Shown here piece after piece: positions 27,287 through 37,138 of a DNA stretch of 64,000 nucleotides; within the stretch, counting starts at the first letter, position 1; each line of letters opens with the position of its first letter. Position numbers and translations under genes: made by a program. The notes beneath the pieces are model-generated. The model was not told the DNA's origin, ran no database searches, and was given only the letters and a program-made list of their open reading frames with translations. Source of the DNA: Flavobacteriaceae bacterium UBA7302 (GTDB lineage: Bacteria; Bacteroidota; Bacteroidia; Flavobacteriales; Flavobacteriaceae). The stretch covers positions 359,897 to 423,896 of the forward strand of contig DKQS01000001.1 of assembly GCA_002471825.1 (NCBI GenBank). Reading direction: 5' to 3'.

Positions 27287-28588
27287 ATGAGAACGATACA
27301 AAGCTTTGACATACCCAAAAGGAGGGATCTGAAGGAAAATTTACTCAACTGGTCGAAACAATTTGAAACCGTTATTTGGTTGGATTCTAATAACTATGAA
27401 CAAACCTACACGAGTTTCGAAGCTGCCCTTGCTGTGGAGGAATTCACATCTATCAGAACCGACTATTTCAATGCCTTTGAAAAGCTCAAAGAATTCCAAT
27501 CAACTACCAAAGATTTTATCTTCGGATACATTTCTTACGATGTAAAGAATGATACAGAACGTATCAACTCGAATAATTTTGACGGACTTCATTTTCCTGA
27601 TTTGTATTTCTTTCAACCGAAGAAAATCATTTTCATAAAAGAGCATCAAATCGAATTTCATTACTTAAGAATGGTCGATGATGAAATTGATGATGATTAC
27701 CAAGAAATTATCAATTATTCAGAAGCGATGAATTCAGCCAATGCTCAGGAGGATGTAAAAATCAAACTTCGTATTCACAAAGATGAATATTATCAAAAGG
27801 TAAATCGGATTTTGGAACACATCCATCGCGGGGATATTTACGAAACCAATTTTTGTCAGGAGTTTTACGCAGAAGATTGTACCATTCATCCTTATGAAGT
27901 GTTCTCCCACCTCAATGCCATTTCTGAACCACCTTTTGCGGTATTCTTTAAAAACGAATATTTACATCTTTTGTCTGCTTCTCCCGAACGATACATCCGT
28001 AAAGAGGGTTCGAAGATTATTTCACAGCCCATTAAAGGCACCGCAAAACGATTGTTAAGCAAATTTGATGATGACAAAATCTCCCATGATTTGATGCGCG
28101 ATGAGAAAGAGCGCTCCGAAAACGTGATGATTGTGGATTTGGTGCGTAACGATTTGTCCAAAAATTCCAAAAAAGGAAGCGTACGTGTTGAAGAACTTTG
28201 CAAAGTGTATACCTTCAAGCAGGTTCATCAATTGATTTCAACCGTAGTATCTGAACTAAAAGAAGGAGTTCATCCTGTAGACATTATCAAAGATACCTTT
28301 CCGATGGGCAGTATGACTGGCGCTCCCAAACTCTCTGCCATGAAAATTGCGGAAGCCTTGGAAGAAACCAAACGCGGATTGTACTCAGGTACGGTGGGTT
28401 ATTTTACACCTGAAGGCGATTTCGATTTCAATGTGGTGATCCGAAGCATCTTGTACAATGAGGAAGAAAAATACGTATCACTTTCGGTGGGAAGTGCCAT
28501 CACCTCAAAATCGATTCCTGAAAAGGAATACGAGGAATGTCTTTTAAAGGCGAAGGCCATGAAATACGTACTGTTGAATTCAAAATAA
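27287..28588 (+). CDS. pabB: aminodeoxychorismate synthase component I
   Basis: 433 residues, chorismate-binding fold. The motif QPIKGTAKR places a lysine (K250) where PabB enzymes have their nucleophile; anthranilate synthases have PIAGT, so folate-pathway PabB is favoured over TrpE. GDIYETNFCQEF, VMIVDLVRNDL and FPMGSMTGAPK are the other chorismate-site segments. It makes 4-amino-4-deoxychorismate for p-aminobenzoate with a glutaminase subunit not seen here. It precedes the hydrolase and tilS genes in one direction with short gaps. Confidence 0.9.
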   Translation: MRTIQSFDIPKRRDLKENLLNWSKQFETVIWLDSNNYEQTYTSFEAALAVEEFTSIRTDYFNAFEKLKEFQSTTKDFIFGYISYDVKNDTERINSNNFDGLHFPDLYFFQPKKIIFIKEHQIEFHYLRMVDDEIDDDYQEIINYSEAMNSANAQEDVKIKLRIHKDEYYQKVNRILEHIHRGDIYETNFCQEFYAEDCTIHPYEVFSHLNAISEPPFAVFFKNEYLHLLSASPERYIRKEGSKIISQPIKGTAKRLLSKFDDDKISHDLMRDEKERSENVMIVDLVRNDLSKNSKKGSVRVEELCKVYTFKQVHQLISTVVSELKEGVHPVDIIKDTFPMGSMTGAPKLSAMKIAEALEETKRGLYSGTVGYFTPEGDFDFNVVIRSILYNEEEKYVSLSVGSAITSKSIPEKEYEECLLKAKAMKYVLLNSK

Positions 28589-28617
28589 GTATCTTGTAAA
28601 TCCATTTAGAGATCAAC

Positions 28618-29439
28618 ATGAAACACAACGAATTTAATTTTAACTATCACAACACAGACTTCTACGGACAATCGTGGATTGCCAAATCAACCAAAGCCGT
28701 AGTGGTCATTGTTCATGGAATGAGCGAACACTCTTCAAGGTACCACGAAGTTGCCAAATTCCTAACCGACAACCACTATTCCGTATTTGCCTTTGACCAC
28801 TTTGGTCATGGAAAAACTACGGGAAAAAGAGGTCACAATCCGAGTTTTGACGCAGTACTTGAAAGTGTTTCCCTAGTGATTGAGAAGGCTTCGGCAGAAT
28901 TCCCAGACAAACCCATGTTTCTTTATGGACAATCCATGGGTGGAAATGTGGTATTGAATTATGTCCTCAGAAAGGAGAACAATCTCCAAGGTGTCGTTTC
29001 TACGAGTCCATTTTTACGATTGTCTTTCACACCGCCCGCAATAAAATTATTCGCAGGAAAAATTATTCAAAAGATTGCTCCCTCCCTTACCATGGGGAAC
29101 GAATTGGTGGTTGGTCATTTATCGCGCGATGCGGAGGAAGTTCAGAAATATGTTGACGATCCTTTGGTACACGACAAAATTAGTCCGAATTATTCTTTGG
29201 TATTCTTTGATACTGGCGAATGGGCCATTGCGAATGCCTCCAAAACAAAGGTTCCTATGCTAGTGATGCATGGCGATCATGATAAGATTACGAGTCATGA
29301 AGGTTCTGCGGATTTTGTCAAGAATTCGAAATCAGGAACCTTAAAAATATATGAAGGCGGTTACCACGAATTGCATAACGATACCTGTCGTGATGAAATG
29401 CTCCAGGATGTGTTGAATTGGTTAGACAGCCAGTTATAA
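28618..29439 (+). CDS. alpha/beta hydrolase, monoacylglycerol lipase-like
   Basis: 273 residues. VHGMSEHSSRY forms the oxyanion loop, YGQSMGGN contains the nucleophile Ser106, VMHGDHDKITS the acid, and GGYHELHND the catalytic His. The order and HGMSEHS signature are characteristic of lysophospholipase/monoglyceride lipase-type serine hydrolases. No signal peptide is present, so it is cytoplasmic. It is inserted between pabB and tilS, 29 bp after the former and 18 bp before the latter. Confidence 0.9.
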   Translation: MKHNEFNFNYHNTDFYGQSWIAKSTKAVVVIVHGMSEHSSRYHEVAKFLTDNHYSVFAFDHFGHGKTTGKRGHNPSFDAVLESVSLVIEKASAEFPDKPMFLYGQSMGGNVVLNYVLRKENNLQGVVSTSPFLRLSFTPPAIKLFAGKIIQKIAPSLTMGNELVVGHLSRDAEEVQKYVDDPLVHDKISPNYSLVFFDTGEWAIANASKTKVPMLVMHGDHDKITSHEGSADFVKNSKSGTLKIYEGGYHELHNDTCRDEMLQDVLNWLDSQL

Positions 29440-29457
29440 TTTCTGTAATTTTGAAGG

Positions 29458-30780
29458 ATGTTAGACGCGTTCAAATTACATATTGAACAACATTTTCCTT
29501 TTCTGAAAAACAAGAGACTTCTTGTTGGTGTTTCAGGAGGTATTGATTCTGTAGTATTGAGTTTTTTATTGTCGAAGTTGAATTTCGACATCACAGTTGC
29601 TCATTGCAATTTCAAATTAAGAGGCACTGAGAGTGATGATGATGAGGAATTCGTAAAAGAATTAAAATATGTATCGCCTAATCAGATACTTACAAAGGTA
29701 TTTGATACCGAAAGTTATGCAAAAGAGCATAAGTTATCGATTCAGGTTGCGGCAAGAGAATTGCGTTACAAGTGGTTTCAAGAGCTACAAAATAGCCACG
29801 GTTTCGACTACATCGCTACCGCTCATAATGCCGATGATAATTTAGAGACCTTCCTAATCAATTTAACGCGTGGTTCGGGTTTGGATGGCTTTACAGGAAT
29901 TCCAGAAGTTAATGCCAATATCATACGTCCTTTGCTTCGATTTTCTAGAAAAGATATTTCAAGTTTTGCAGCCGCAAATAATATCCAATGGCGCGAAGAT
30001 TCTTCAAATGCAAGTACCAAATATGTTCGGAATAAATTGAGACATAAGGTTATTCCGACGTTAAAGGAAATCAATCCGCAACTTTTGGATTCCTTCTCCA
30101 ATACTTTGAAATACTTGAATCAAACCAAAGAGGTTTTGAACTCAAAAGTTGAAGAGATGGCTGATAAGGTCATTTCCAAGAAACAGATTGGAGAGGAGGA
30201 GCTTATGGCTATTGATATTGCTGAATTGCAAAAAGAAAAGCACGCTCAGTTGTTTCTCTTTGAAATGCTAAAATCCTATCATTTTACAGCTTGGGAAGAC
30301 ATTTACAATCTCTTGGACTCCCAATCGGGCAAACAAATATTTTCCGAATCGCATCGATTATTGAAAGACCGTGGGTTGCTATTACTTTCGAAGATTAATA
30401 AGAATTCAGATGCTGCTGATTCGTTTCAAATTCATAAACATCAGTTAGAAATTCACAAGCCCATTCAGCTTCAATTTGGGTTGAATTCAGATTCCCAACC
30501 ACTAGGTTCTTCGTGCATTTTGGTTGATAAAGATTTGTTAAAGTATCCGCTAACCGTAAGAAAATGGAAAAACGGAGACTATTTTTATCCAACAGGAATG
30601 CAGGGAAAGAAAAAAGTGAGCAAATATTTCAAAGATGAAAAGTTCTCTTTGATCGAAAAAGACAATACCTGGATTCTTGCAAATGGCGACGATGAAATTA
30701 TTTGGATTGTCAATCACCGTCAGGATCGAAGATTTGAGGGTAACAAATCGCTCAGAATTTCGTTTTTAGAATACAAATGA
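29458..30780 (+). CDS. tilS: tRNA(Ile)-lysidine synthase
   Basis: 440 residues. The N-terminal PP-loop is VGVSGGIDSVVLSF (SGGIDS, residues 26-31), followed by TAHNADDNLETFLINLTRGSG and RKYVRNKLR-type segment KYVRNKLRHKVIP. The C-terminal TilS domain is visible in VRKWKNGDYFYPTGMQGKKK. The enzyme changes C34 of the AUA-reading tRNA(Ile) to lysidine and is essential in most bacteria. It ends the pabB-hydrolase-tilS run. Confidence 0.96.
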   Translation: MLDAFKLHIEQHFPFLKNKRLLVGVSGGIDSVVLSFLLSKLNFDITVAHCNFKLRGTESDDDEEFVKELKYVSPNQILTKVFDTESYAKEHKLSIQVAARELRYKWFQELQNSHGFDYIATAHNADDNLETFLINLTRGSGLDGFTGIPEVNANIIRPLLRFSRKDISSFAAANNIQWREDSSNASTKYVRNKLRHKVIPTLKEINPQLLDSFSNTLKYLNQTKEVLNSKVEEMADKVISKKQIGEEELMAIDIAELQKEKHAQLFLFEMLKSYHFTAWEDIYNLLDSQSGKQIFSESHRLLKDRGLLLLSKINKNSDAADSFQIHKHQLEIHKPIQLQFGLNSDSQPLGSSCILVDKDLLKYPLTVRKWKNGDYFYPTGMQGKKKVSKYFKDEKFSLIEKDNTWILANGDDEIIWIVNHRQDRRFEGNKSLRISFLEYK

Positions 30781-30818
30781 TTTTAGCTAACTTTCAAATC
30801 CAACCAAAAAATTAAATT

Positions 30819-32195
30819 ATGAAAAAAATCTTCCTCCTATTTATTCCGGCATTGATGCTTTCTTGCTCAAAAACCGAAACACCAACAGAGCAAACCATTT
30901 CAGGAAAGCTAGCCGACAAATCGATAACCAGCATTAGTCTATTTCCACAATTTGAAGGAAATCCGCAGATAATAATGATCAAAAACGGACAATTTTCCCA
31001 TCCTTTGAAACTGGATAAGCCCACTACTTTCATGACCAAAATTGGAAATGAAAGACTCAACTTATTTATAGATAAAGGGAATTCACTAGTAATCAACCAG
31101 AACAAAAAGGCTGATGGTTATGAGGTTGAATTTTTAGGAAAGGATGCAGCCGCAAATGAGTATTTGAGAAAAAAAATTAAACTGAATAGCACTACCCCAA
31201 GAGGAAGGGAACTCTATTTAAAAACCGAAAAGGAATTTGGTGAGATTCTCGCCAATATCAAAACAAAAGAAATGGAATTGCTGAATAACTCAAACTCGAT
31301 ACCCTCTTCCTTCAAAAAACTAGAACAAAAGCATATTCAATATACTTATTTAATTGGCTTATTAAACTTTGAAGGTTCTTATAAATATTATACACAAAAT
31401 CCTGATTTCAAAGTCTCCAAAGAATTTGCAGCCATTTATGAAGATATAAACTTAGATTATGATATGGATCTGTTTTCCTATTCTTCGAACTACCGTGGAT
31501 TTCTTCAAAACAAGTCCTTCTTAAAGGCAGAAAAAGCTGTAGAAAATGGAAATAAAAAGTTGGTAGAAGTTTTATTTTTAGAGTATTTAAAAGAAATTGA
31601 CAATGATGAGATTCGCAATTGGTTGGCTTATGACACCTCTCGATTTGTAATTCAAAGTACTTCGGATCTTAAAGAATTCTTCGATGCATTTTCATCAGTC
31701 TCTACCAATCAAACCCATATTGAAGCTCTGAAAAAAGAATATGAAAAATTGAAACCTTTGATGAAGGGCATGCCTTCTCCAAAGTTCGTGAATTACGAAA
31801 ACAATGCTGGTGGAAAAACCTCTTTAGACGATCTTCAAGGTAAGTATGTTTACATTGATGTTTGGGCTACTTGGTGCGGACCGTGTATACAAGAAATTCC
31901 TTCTCTTAAAAAGATTGAAAAGCAATATCACAATAAGAATATAGAATTCGTGAGTATTTCAATTGATAAAATGAAGGATCATCCCAAATGGAAAAAAATG
32001 ATTGTAGATAAATCTTTAGGCGGGACCCAATTATTAGCTGACAAAGAGTGGCAATCAAAGTTTATCCAAGATTATCGAATTAGTGGGATTCCTCGATTCA
32101 TTTTGATTGATCCAAAAGGTAATATCGTGAGTCATAATGCTCCTAGACCTTCTAACATTTCATTAATTAATACTTTTGAAGAATTGGGTATTTAA
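30819..32195 (+). CDS. TlpA-like thioredoxin-domain lipoprotein
   Basis: 458 residues. The signal peptide ends in the lipobox LMLSC (Cys16). A ~300-residue N-terminal region with beta then helical sequence resembles the DUF4369-type domain found in front of many Bacteroidota TlpA proteins. The C-terminal thioredoxin domain has VWATWCGPCIQEIPSL (Cys353, Cys356) and the cis-Pro in ISGIPRF. It probably reduces periplasmic disulfides, supplied with electrons by DsbD, which is encoded 14 bp downstream. Confidence 0.88.
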   Translation: MKKIFLLFIPALMLSCSKTETPTEQTISGKLADKSITSISLFPQFEGNPQIIMIKNGQFSHPLKLDKPTTFMTKIGNERLNLFIDKGNSLVINQNKKADGYEVEFLGKDAAANEYLRKKIKLNSTTPRGRELYLKTEKEFGEILANIKTKEMELLNNSNSIPSSFKKLEQKHIQYTYLIGLLNFEGSYKYYTQNPDFKVSKEFAAIYEDINLDYDMDLFSYSSNYRGFLQNKSFLKAEKAVENGNKKLVEVLFLEYLKEIDNDEIRNWLAYDTSRFVIQSTSDLKEFFDAFSSVSTNQTHIEALKKEYEKLKPLMKGMPSPKFVNYENNAGGKTSLDDLQGKYVYIDVWATWCGPCIQEIPSLKKIEKQYHNKNIEFVSISIDKMKDHPKWKKMIVDKSLGGTQLLADKEWQSKFIQDYRISGIPRFILIDPKGNIVSHNAPRPSNISLINTFEELGI

Positions 32196-32209
32196 CAACT
32201 TTTACTCGA

Positions 32210-34174
32210 ATGTTGAAACACTTTTACATCCTATTATTTTTCTTTTCTTCTTTATCAGTTTTCAGTCAAACTGAAGACAATCCGGTAATCTGGAATACCT
32301 CCATAGAAAAAGTCTCAGAAGCTGCATATGATGTGGTATTCAAAGCCAAAATATTAGAGGAATGGCATTTGTATTCGCAATACAATCCAGATGGTGCTTC
32401 ACTGCCCTTGGTCATCTCATCCAACGATCCCGATAATGTAGTCATTGTTGGAAAAGCACAAGAAAGTCAGACTTTCAAAGGATACAGCGATGTCTGGGAA
32501 AAAGAAGAGATTTTCTTTAAAGATTCAGCACGAATTGTTCAGCGAATTAGACTCACCAACAAAGACATTACAAGCATCAAACTGAACTTATATGGTCAGG
32601 TTTGCAAGGAAGTCTGCATCAATATCAATGAAGATTTTACCATTCCCCTTGCTGACGAATATGGCATCGTTGAAGAAGTGACCATCGACGAAAAAAGCAA
32701 GCAATTATCGGAAGCTTTGTTGCTCGATTTAAAGAATAAAGAACTACTCAAATCAGAAACGGATTCGAATGAATCTGGAGGTAGTTACCTCAATATCTTT
32801 ATTCTTGGTTTTGTAGGCGGATTGTTGGCCTTGTTGACGCCCTGTGTGTTTCCCATGATTCCCTTAACGGTTTCCTTTTTCACCAAATCAGCAAAAAACA
32901 AGAAAAAAGGAATCTTCAATGCCGTCCTTTATGGGCTTTTTATCACGGTAATTTACTTATTACTAAGCATTCCTTTTCATACCCTAGATACCATTGATCC
33001 AGAAATTTTGAATACCATTTCAACAAATGTCTGGTTGAATATTTTCTTCTTTGCCATCCTGGTATTTTTCGCATTTTCCTTCTTTGGGTACTACGAAATA
33101 ACGCTACCAAGCAAATGGGGCGATAAAATGGATTCGGCTTCAGATGTCGGAGGAATTATCGGTATCTTCTTTATGGCCTTAACACTAGCCATCGTTTCCT
33201 TTTCTTGTACAGGTCCTATTCTAGGTTCTTTGCTGGCAGGATCGCTAACTTCTGAAGGCGGAGCGATGCAATTAACCGCGGGGATGGGCGGATTCGGATT
33301 GGCACTTGCATTGCCATTCGCTCTGTTTGCCATGTTCCCAAGCTGGTTGAATTCCCTACCAAAATCTGGTGGATGGCTTAATACCGTCAAAGTAGTCTTA
33401 GGATTTTTAGAATTGGCCTTTGCATTTAAGTTTTTATCCAATGCCGATTTGGTAGAACATTGGGGATTGCTCAAGAGAGAAATCTTTATTGGACTGTGGA
33501 TTCTTATCTTTTTCGGACTCGCTTTGTATTTGTTCAAGCGAATTAAATTTCCCCATGATGGACCAAATAAAAAGCTCTCTTTTTCCAGAATTTCCTTTGC
33601 AGTTCTGATCATCAGTTTTGTTGTGTATTTGATTCCAGGAACCTTTAAAACACCCACATGGAATCTCAATCTTCTTAGTGGTTTTCCTCCACCTCAATTC
33701 TATAGCATTTACGAACAAGAGTCTGACTGTCCTTTGGGATTAGATTGTTACAAAGACTTTGATTTGGGGCTCAACATGGCCAAACTTCAGAACAAACCCA
33801 TTCTCTTAGATTTTACAGGATGGGCCTGCGTTAATTGCCGTAAAATGGAAGAAAACGTATGGGTAGATCCGAGTATTTACAAGCTTCTCAATGAAGAATT
33901 TATTCTGATTTCTTTGTATGTGGATGACCGAAAAGAGCTTCCTAAAGAAGAACAATTTCAATTCCTGAGAGCGAATGGTACGGTAAAGAATATCAAAACC
34001 ATTGGCGACAAATGGGCCACCTTCCAAAGTCTTAATTTCCAAACCTCCTCGCAACCATACTATGTTTTGATGAGTCCCAAGTTGGAGATACTAAACTCGG
34101 CCGTTCAATACACCGATGTAAATACTTATGAAGAATGGCTAAAGACCGGATTAACAACCTTTAAGAATGAATAA
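32210..34174 (+). CDS. dsbD: thiol:disulfide interchange protein DsbD
   Basis: 654 residues with signal peptide (to about residue 20), a periplasmic N-terminal domain with the redox pair CKEVC, eight or so membrane helices (about 190-490) and a C-terminal thioredoxin domain. The transmembrane cysteines are C212 in LTPCVFPMIP and C333 in SFSCTGPILG; the terminal domain has WACVNC (Cys540, Cys543). It moves electrons from cytoplasmic thioredoxin to periplasmic thiol proteins. The preceding TlpA-like lipoprotein is a likely client. Its end overlaps the next small gene by 8 bases. Confidence 0.94.
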   Translation: MLKHFYILLFFFSSLSVFSQTEDNPVIWNTSIEKVSEAAYDVVFKAKILEEWHLYSQYNPDGASLPLVISSNDPDNVVIVGKAQESQTFKGYSDVWEKEEIFFKDSARIVQRIRLTNKDITSIKLNLYGQVCKEVCININEDFTIPLADEYGIVEEVTIDEKSKQLSEALLLDLKNKELLKSETDSNESGGSYLNIFILGFVGGLLALLTPCVFPMIPLTVSFFTKSAKNKKKGIFNAVLYGLFITVIYLLLSIPFHTLDTIDPEILNTISTNVWLNIFFFAILVFFAFSFFGYYEITLPSKWGDKMDSASDVGGIIGIFFMALTLAIVSFSCTGPILGSLLAGSLTSEGGAMQLTAGMGGFGLALALPFALFAMFPSWLNSLPKSGGWLNTVKVVLGFLELAFAFKFLSNADLVEHWGLLKREIFIGLWILIFFGLALYLFKRIKFPHDGPNKKLSFSRISFAVLIISFVVYLIPGTFKTPTWNLNLLSGFPPPQFYSIYEQESDCPLGLDCYKDFDLGLNMAKLQNKPILLDFTGWACVNCRKMEENVWVDPSIYKLLNEEFILISLYVDDRKELPKEEQFQFLRANGTVKNIKTIGDKWATFQSLNFQTSSQPYYVLMSPKLEILNSAVQYTDVNTYEEWLKTGLTTFKNE

Positions 34175-34400
34175 ATTATTGAAAGTTTACAAATCAGGAC
34201 TTGGATTCGGAATTTTTATGTTCTTTGGAATGACCATCATCTGGCCTTTAATTGATGGTGAGCCAATAACCTTAAAAACCACCCTTTTCGGACTTATTTG
34301 GTGGGTAGGAATTAGTAGTTTCTTTTATGGATGGATCAACAATTTGAACTTATTTAAAGGTGACAATTCTGACTCCGAAGATGAAATTTCGTCGAAATAA
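34167..34400 (+). CDS. small membrane protein, unknown function
   Basis: 77 residues with two hydrophobic helices (about 10-30 and 38-58) and an acidic C-terminal tail (DNSDSEDE). The start overlaps dsbD by 8 bases, which implies co-translation. I do not recognise the family. A role at the membrane in the same thiol-redox context is possible only by position. Confidence 0.65.
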   Translation: MNKLLKVYKSGLGFGIFMFFGMTIIWPLIDGEPITLKTTLFGLIWWVGISSFFYGWINNLNLFKGDNSDSEDEISSK

Positions 34401-34523
34401 TCACTTTTTTAACTCAAAATAGTTCAATTCGATACATCGACTACAAAAACGTTTTCGTAATTTCCTTCTGAAAACTGGTTGAAAACCCTGAATTCTTCCT
34501 AATTTTAAAGAAAGTTTTGCCTT

Positions 34524-37106
34524 ATGTCCATTTTGCCAAAAATTGCTCGATTCAATGAATACGTGCTATCAAAGTATCAGATTTACAATAGCATTTTCAT
34601 GAATCTGCCTTATGACACCACTGCCAACACGGGAGTGTACTTACCATTATTCCATGAAGTGTGTCGGGAAGGCTTTGAAAAAGGAAAGAATCCAACTGAA
34701 ATTACAGAATACTTTTTCAAAAGATATAAGAACAGACCGAAGGAAAAGGAACGCATCAATACCATGTTTCGTTTCATTCAATACATTGAGCGTCAAGTAG
34801 TTCTTTTTGATGCGGTGGAAGATGCTGCTTTTGATGTCATCAACAATATGGACGGACTCGGAACCATGCGAAACTTAAGAGCCACTGCCTTTTCTTCACA
34901 CAAAAAAGAAGCCTTAAAAAAACACTTACAGGAATTCAAAATTAGACCTGTACTTACGGCTCACCCAACTCAATTTTATCCAGGTAAGGTTTTGGGTATC
35001 ATCACCGATTTGTGTGAGGCCATCAAACAAAATGACCTGAAAGACATTCGAAGGTTAATGGCACAATTGGGGAAAACTCCTTTCTTTAAAAAGGTAAAAC
35101 CTACACCTTATGACGAAGCGGTAAGCTTGATTTGGTATCTAGACAATGTATTTTACGAATCCATTCCAGAGATATTCAATTTCATACAGGAAAATATTTT
35201 TGATGGCGAAGAATTGAACAATGAGGTCATCAATTTAGGATTCTGGCCAGGAGGAGATAGAGATGGAAATCCTTTTGTAACTCCAGAAATCACCTTGGAT
35301 GTGGCCGAAACTTTGCGACAAACCATCTTGAACAAATACCATCAAGATATCAAGAAACTCAAAAGAAGGTTGACCTTTAAAGGTGTGGAGGATATTGTGG
35401 TTCGTCTTGAAAAACGATTGTACAAGCATGTGAAACGAAGCTATAAGGTGGTGAATTTTTCCGATAAGATTCTATTGGAAGAATTGTATGCCATCAGAGA
35501 GTTACTCATTTCAGATCACCACTCCTTGTATCTTGAAGAGCTCGATTTCTTTATTCAGAAAGTAAAACTTTTCGGTTTTTACTTTGCCTCGCTAGATTTG
35601 CGTCAAGACAGCCGAGTGCATCATGCCGCCTTTACCAAAATGGTAGAAGAATTGCAGGCCAAAAACGACACCATATTTCCTGAAAACTATTTAGAGCTAT
35701 CTCAAGGAGAACAGATTGAGTTTTTGTCGACCATCACGGGAAGCGTAGATCCAAATGATTTTTCAGATGAAATGCTGGTGAAAACTTTGGCGAGCATGAG
35801 AGCGATCAAAGAGATTCAGTATCGGAATGGAGAGCGCGGTTGTAATAGATATATCATCAGCAACAACCAAACGGCTCTGAATGTTATGCAAACCTACGCC
35901 ATGCTGAAATTAAGCGGATTCAATGAGGACTTGCCTGTAGACGTGGTGCCGTTGTTTGAAACTGTGAATGATCTTGAGAATGCGCAGGAAGTGATGGGAA
36001 CACTATACAGCAACGAGGCCTATAGAAATCACTTAAAAGAAAGAGGTAACAAACAAACCATTATGCTTGGTTTCTCTGATGGAACCAAAGATGGCGGTTA
36101 CTTGATGGCCAACTGGTCGATATTTAAGGCAAAAGAAGCTTTAACGGCAATCTCAAGAGCCAACGGAATTGATGTGGTATTCTTTGACGGTCGTGGAGGA
36201 CCACCAGCCAGAGGTGGAGGAAAAACACATAAGTTTTATGCCTCATTAGGTCCGACCATTGAAGACAAAGAAGTGCAATTGACCATTCAAGGGCAAACCA
36301 TTAGTTCGAACTTTGGAACCAAAAACTCTTCGAAGTTCAATCTCGAACAATTGTTGAGTTCAGGACTAACCAATGAGATTTTTGAACCGGCACCCATGTC
36401 TTTAGCGCACACCTTACTTATGGAAGACTTGGCTCAAAAAAGTTATCAAGCCTACAAGGGCTTTAAGAGTCATGAGAAATTCATTCCCTATTTAGAGCGA
36501 ATGAGCACTTTAAAATATTACGCCAAAACGAATATCGGAAGTAGGCCCAGCAAGCGATCCAACTCAGACAAATTGAACTTCTCTGATCTTAGAGCAATTC
36601 CCTTTGTAGGTAGTTGGAGTCAGCTGAAACAAAATGTTCCAGGATTCTTTGGTGTTGGAACGGCCTTACAGACCTATGAAGATGCCGGCGAATTTGACAA
36701 GGTAATTGACTTTTACAGAACTTCGGAGTTTTTCAAAACCTTGGTTGAAAATAGTGTGATGAGTTTGACAAAATCCTTCTTCCAACTTACAGCCTATATG
36801 GAACATGACGAGGAATTTGGAGCTTTTTGGAAACTCATTCACGATGAATACAAAAACACCAAGCGACTACTTCTAAAATTGACAGGTCACGAGACGTTGA
36901 TGGAAAATTACCCAAGTGGAAAAGCATCGATCAAAGCCAGAGAAGACATTGTATTACCATTGCTTACGATTCAGCAATATGCTTTGAAAAAAATTCAAGA
37001 TTTGAACAAAGCTGAAAAACCGAACAAGAAGAAAATTGCGGTTTATGAAAAAATGGTAACCCGCTCTTTATTTGGTAATATTAACGCAAGTAGAAATTCA
37101 GCCTAA
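34524..37106 (+). CDS. ppc: phosphoenolpyruvate carboxylase
   Basis: 860 residues. VLTAHPTQ (His147), GGDRDGNPFVTPE and FDGRGGPPARGGG (residues 554-566) mark the catalytic regions, and LTIQGQTISSNFG and MSLTKSF segments follow. It forms oxaloacetate from PEP and bicarbonate to refill the TCA cycle. Compared with the enterobacterial and plant form it has TAHPTQ for TAHPTE, GRGGPPARGG for GRGGxxGRGG, and ends RNSA instead of xNTG, a divergent lineage that I believe is shared by other Bacteroidota. It is preceded by a 123-bp gap without other genes. Confidence 0.92.
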   Translation: MSILPKIARFNEYVLSKYQIYNSIFMNLPYDTTANTGVYLPLFHEVCREGFEKGKNPTEITEYFFKRYKNRPKEKERINTMFRFIQYIERQVVLFDAVEDAAFDVINNMDGLGTMRNLRATAFSSHKKEALKKHLQEFKIRPVLTAHPTQFYPGKVLGIITDLCEAIKQNDLKDIRRLMAQLGKTPFFKKVKPTPYDEAVSLIWYLDNVFYESIPEIFNFIQENIFDGEELNNEVINLGFWPGGDRDGNPFVTPEITLDVAETLRQTILNKYHQDIKKLKRRLTFKGVEDIVVRLEKRLYKHVKRSYKVVNFSDKILLEELYAIRELLISDHHSLYLEELDFFIQKVKLFGFYFASLDLRQDSRVHHAAFTKMVEELQAKNDTIFPENYLELSQGEQIEFLSTITGSVDPNDFSDEMLVKTLASMRAIKEIQYRNGERGCNRYIISNNQTALNVMQTYAMLKLSGFNEDLPVDVVPLFETVNDLENAQEVMGTLYSNEAYRNHLKERGNKQTIMLGFSDGTKDGGYLMANWSIFKAKEALTAISRANGIDVVFFDGRGGPPARGGGKTHKFYASLGPTIEDKEVQLTIQGQTISSNFGTKNSSKFNLEQLLSSGLTNEIFEPAPMSLAHTLLMEDLAQKSYQAYKGFKSHEKFIPYLERMSTLKYYAKTNIGSRPSKRSNSDKLNFSDLRAIPFVGSWSQLKQNVPGFFGVGTALQTYEDAGEFDKVIDFYRTSEFFKTLVENSVMSLTKSFFQLTAYMEHDEEFGAFWKLIHDEYKNTKRLLLKLTGHETLMENYPSGKASIKAREDIVLPLLTIQQYALKKIQDLNKAEKPNKKKIAVYEKMVTRSLFGNINASRNSA

Positions 37107-37138
37107 TTCGTTTTTTTCCTTACTCATAAAAGGAAAAA

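Noticed and set aside
33091..33669. 192-codon open frame on the minus strand
   Set aside because: Fully antisense to the membrane domain of dsbD; low-complexity, Pro/Lys-rich product typical of a shadow frame.
34401..34523. Possible tRNA or structured RNA in the gap before ppc
   Set aside because: No cloverleaf, no conserved TTCGANTC T-loop in the right context; sequence is plain A/T-rich.
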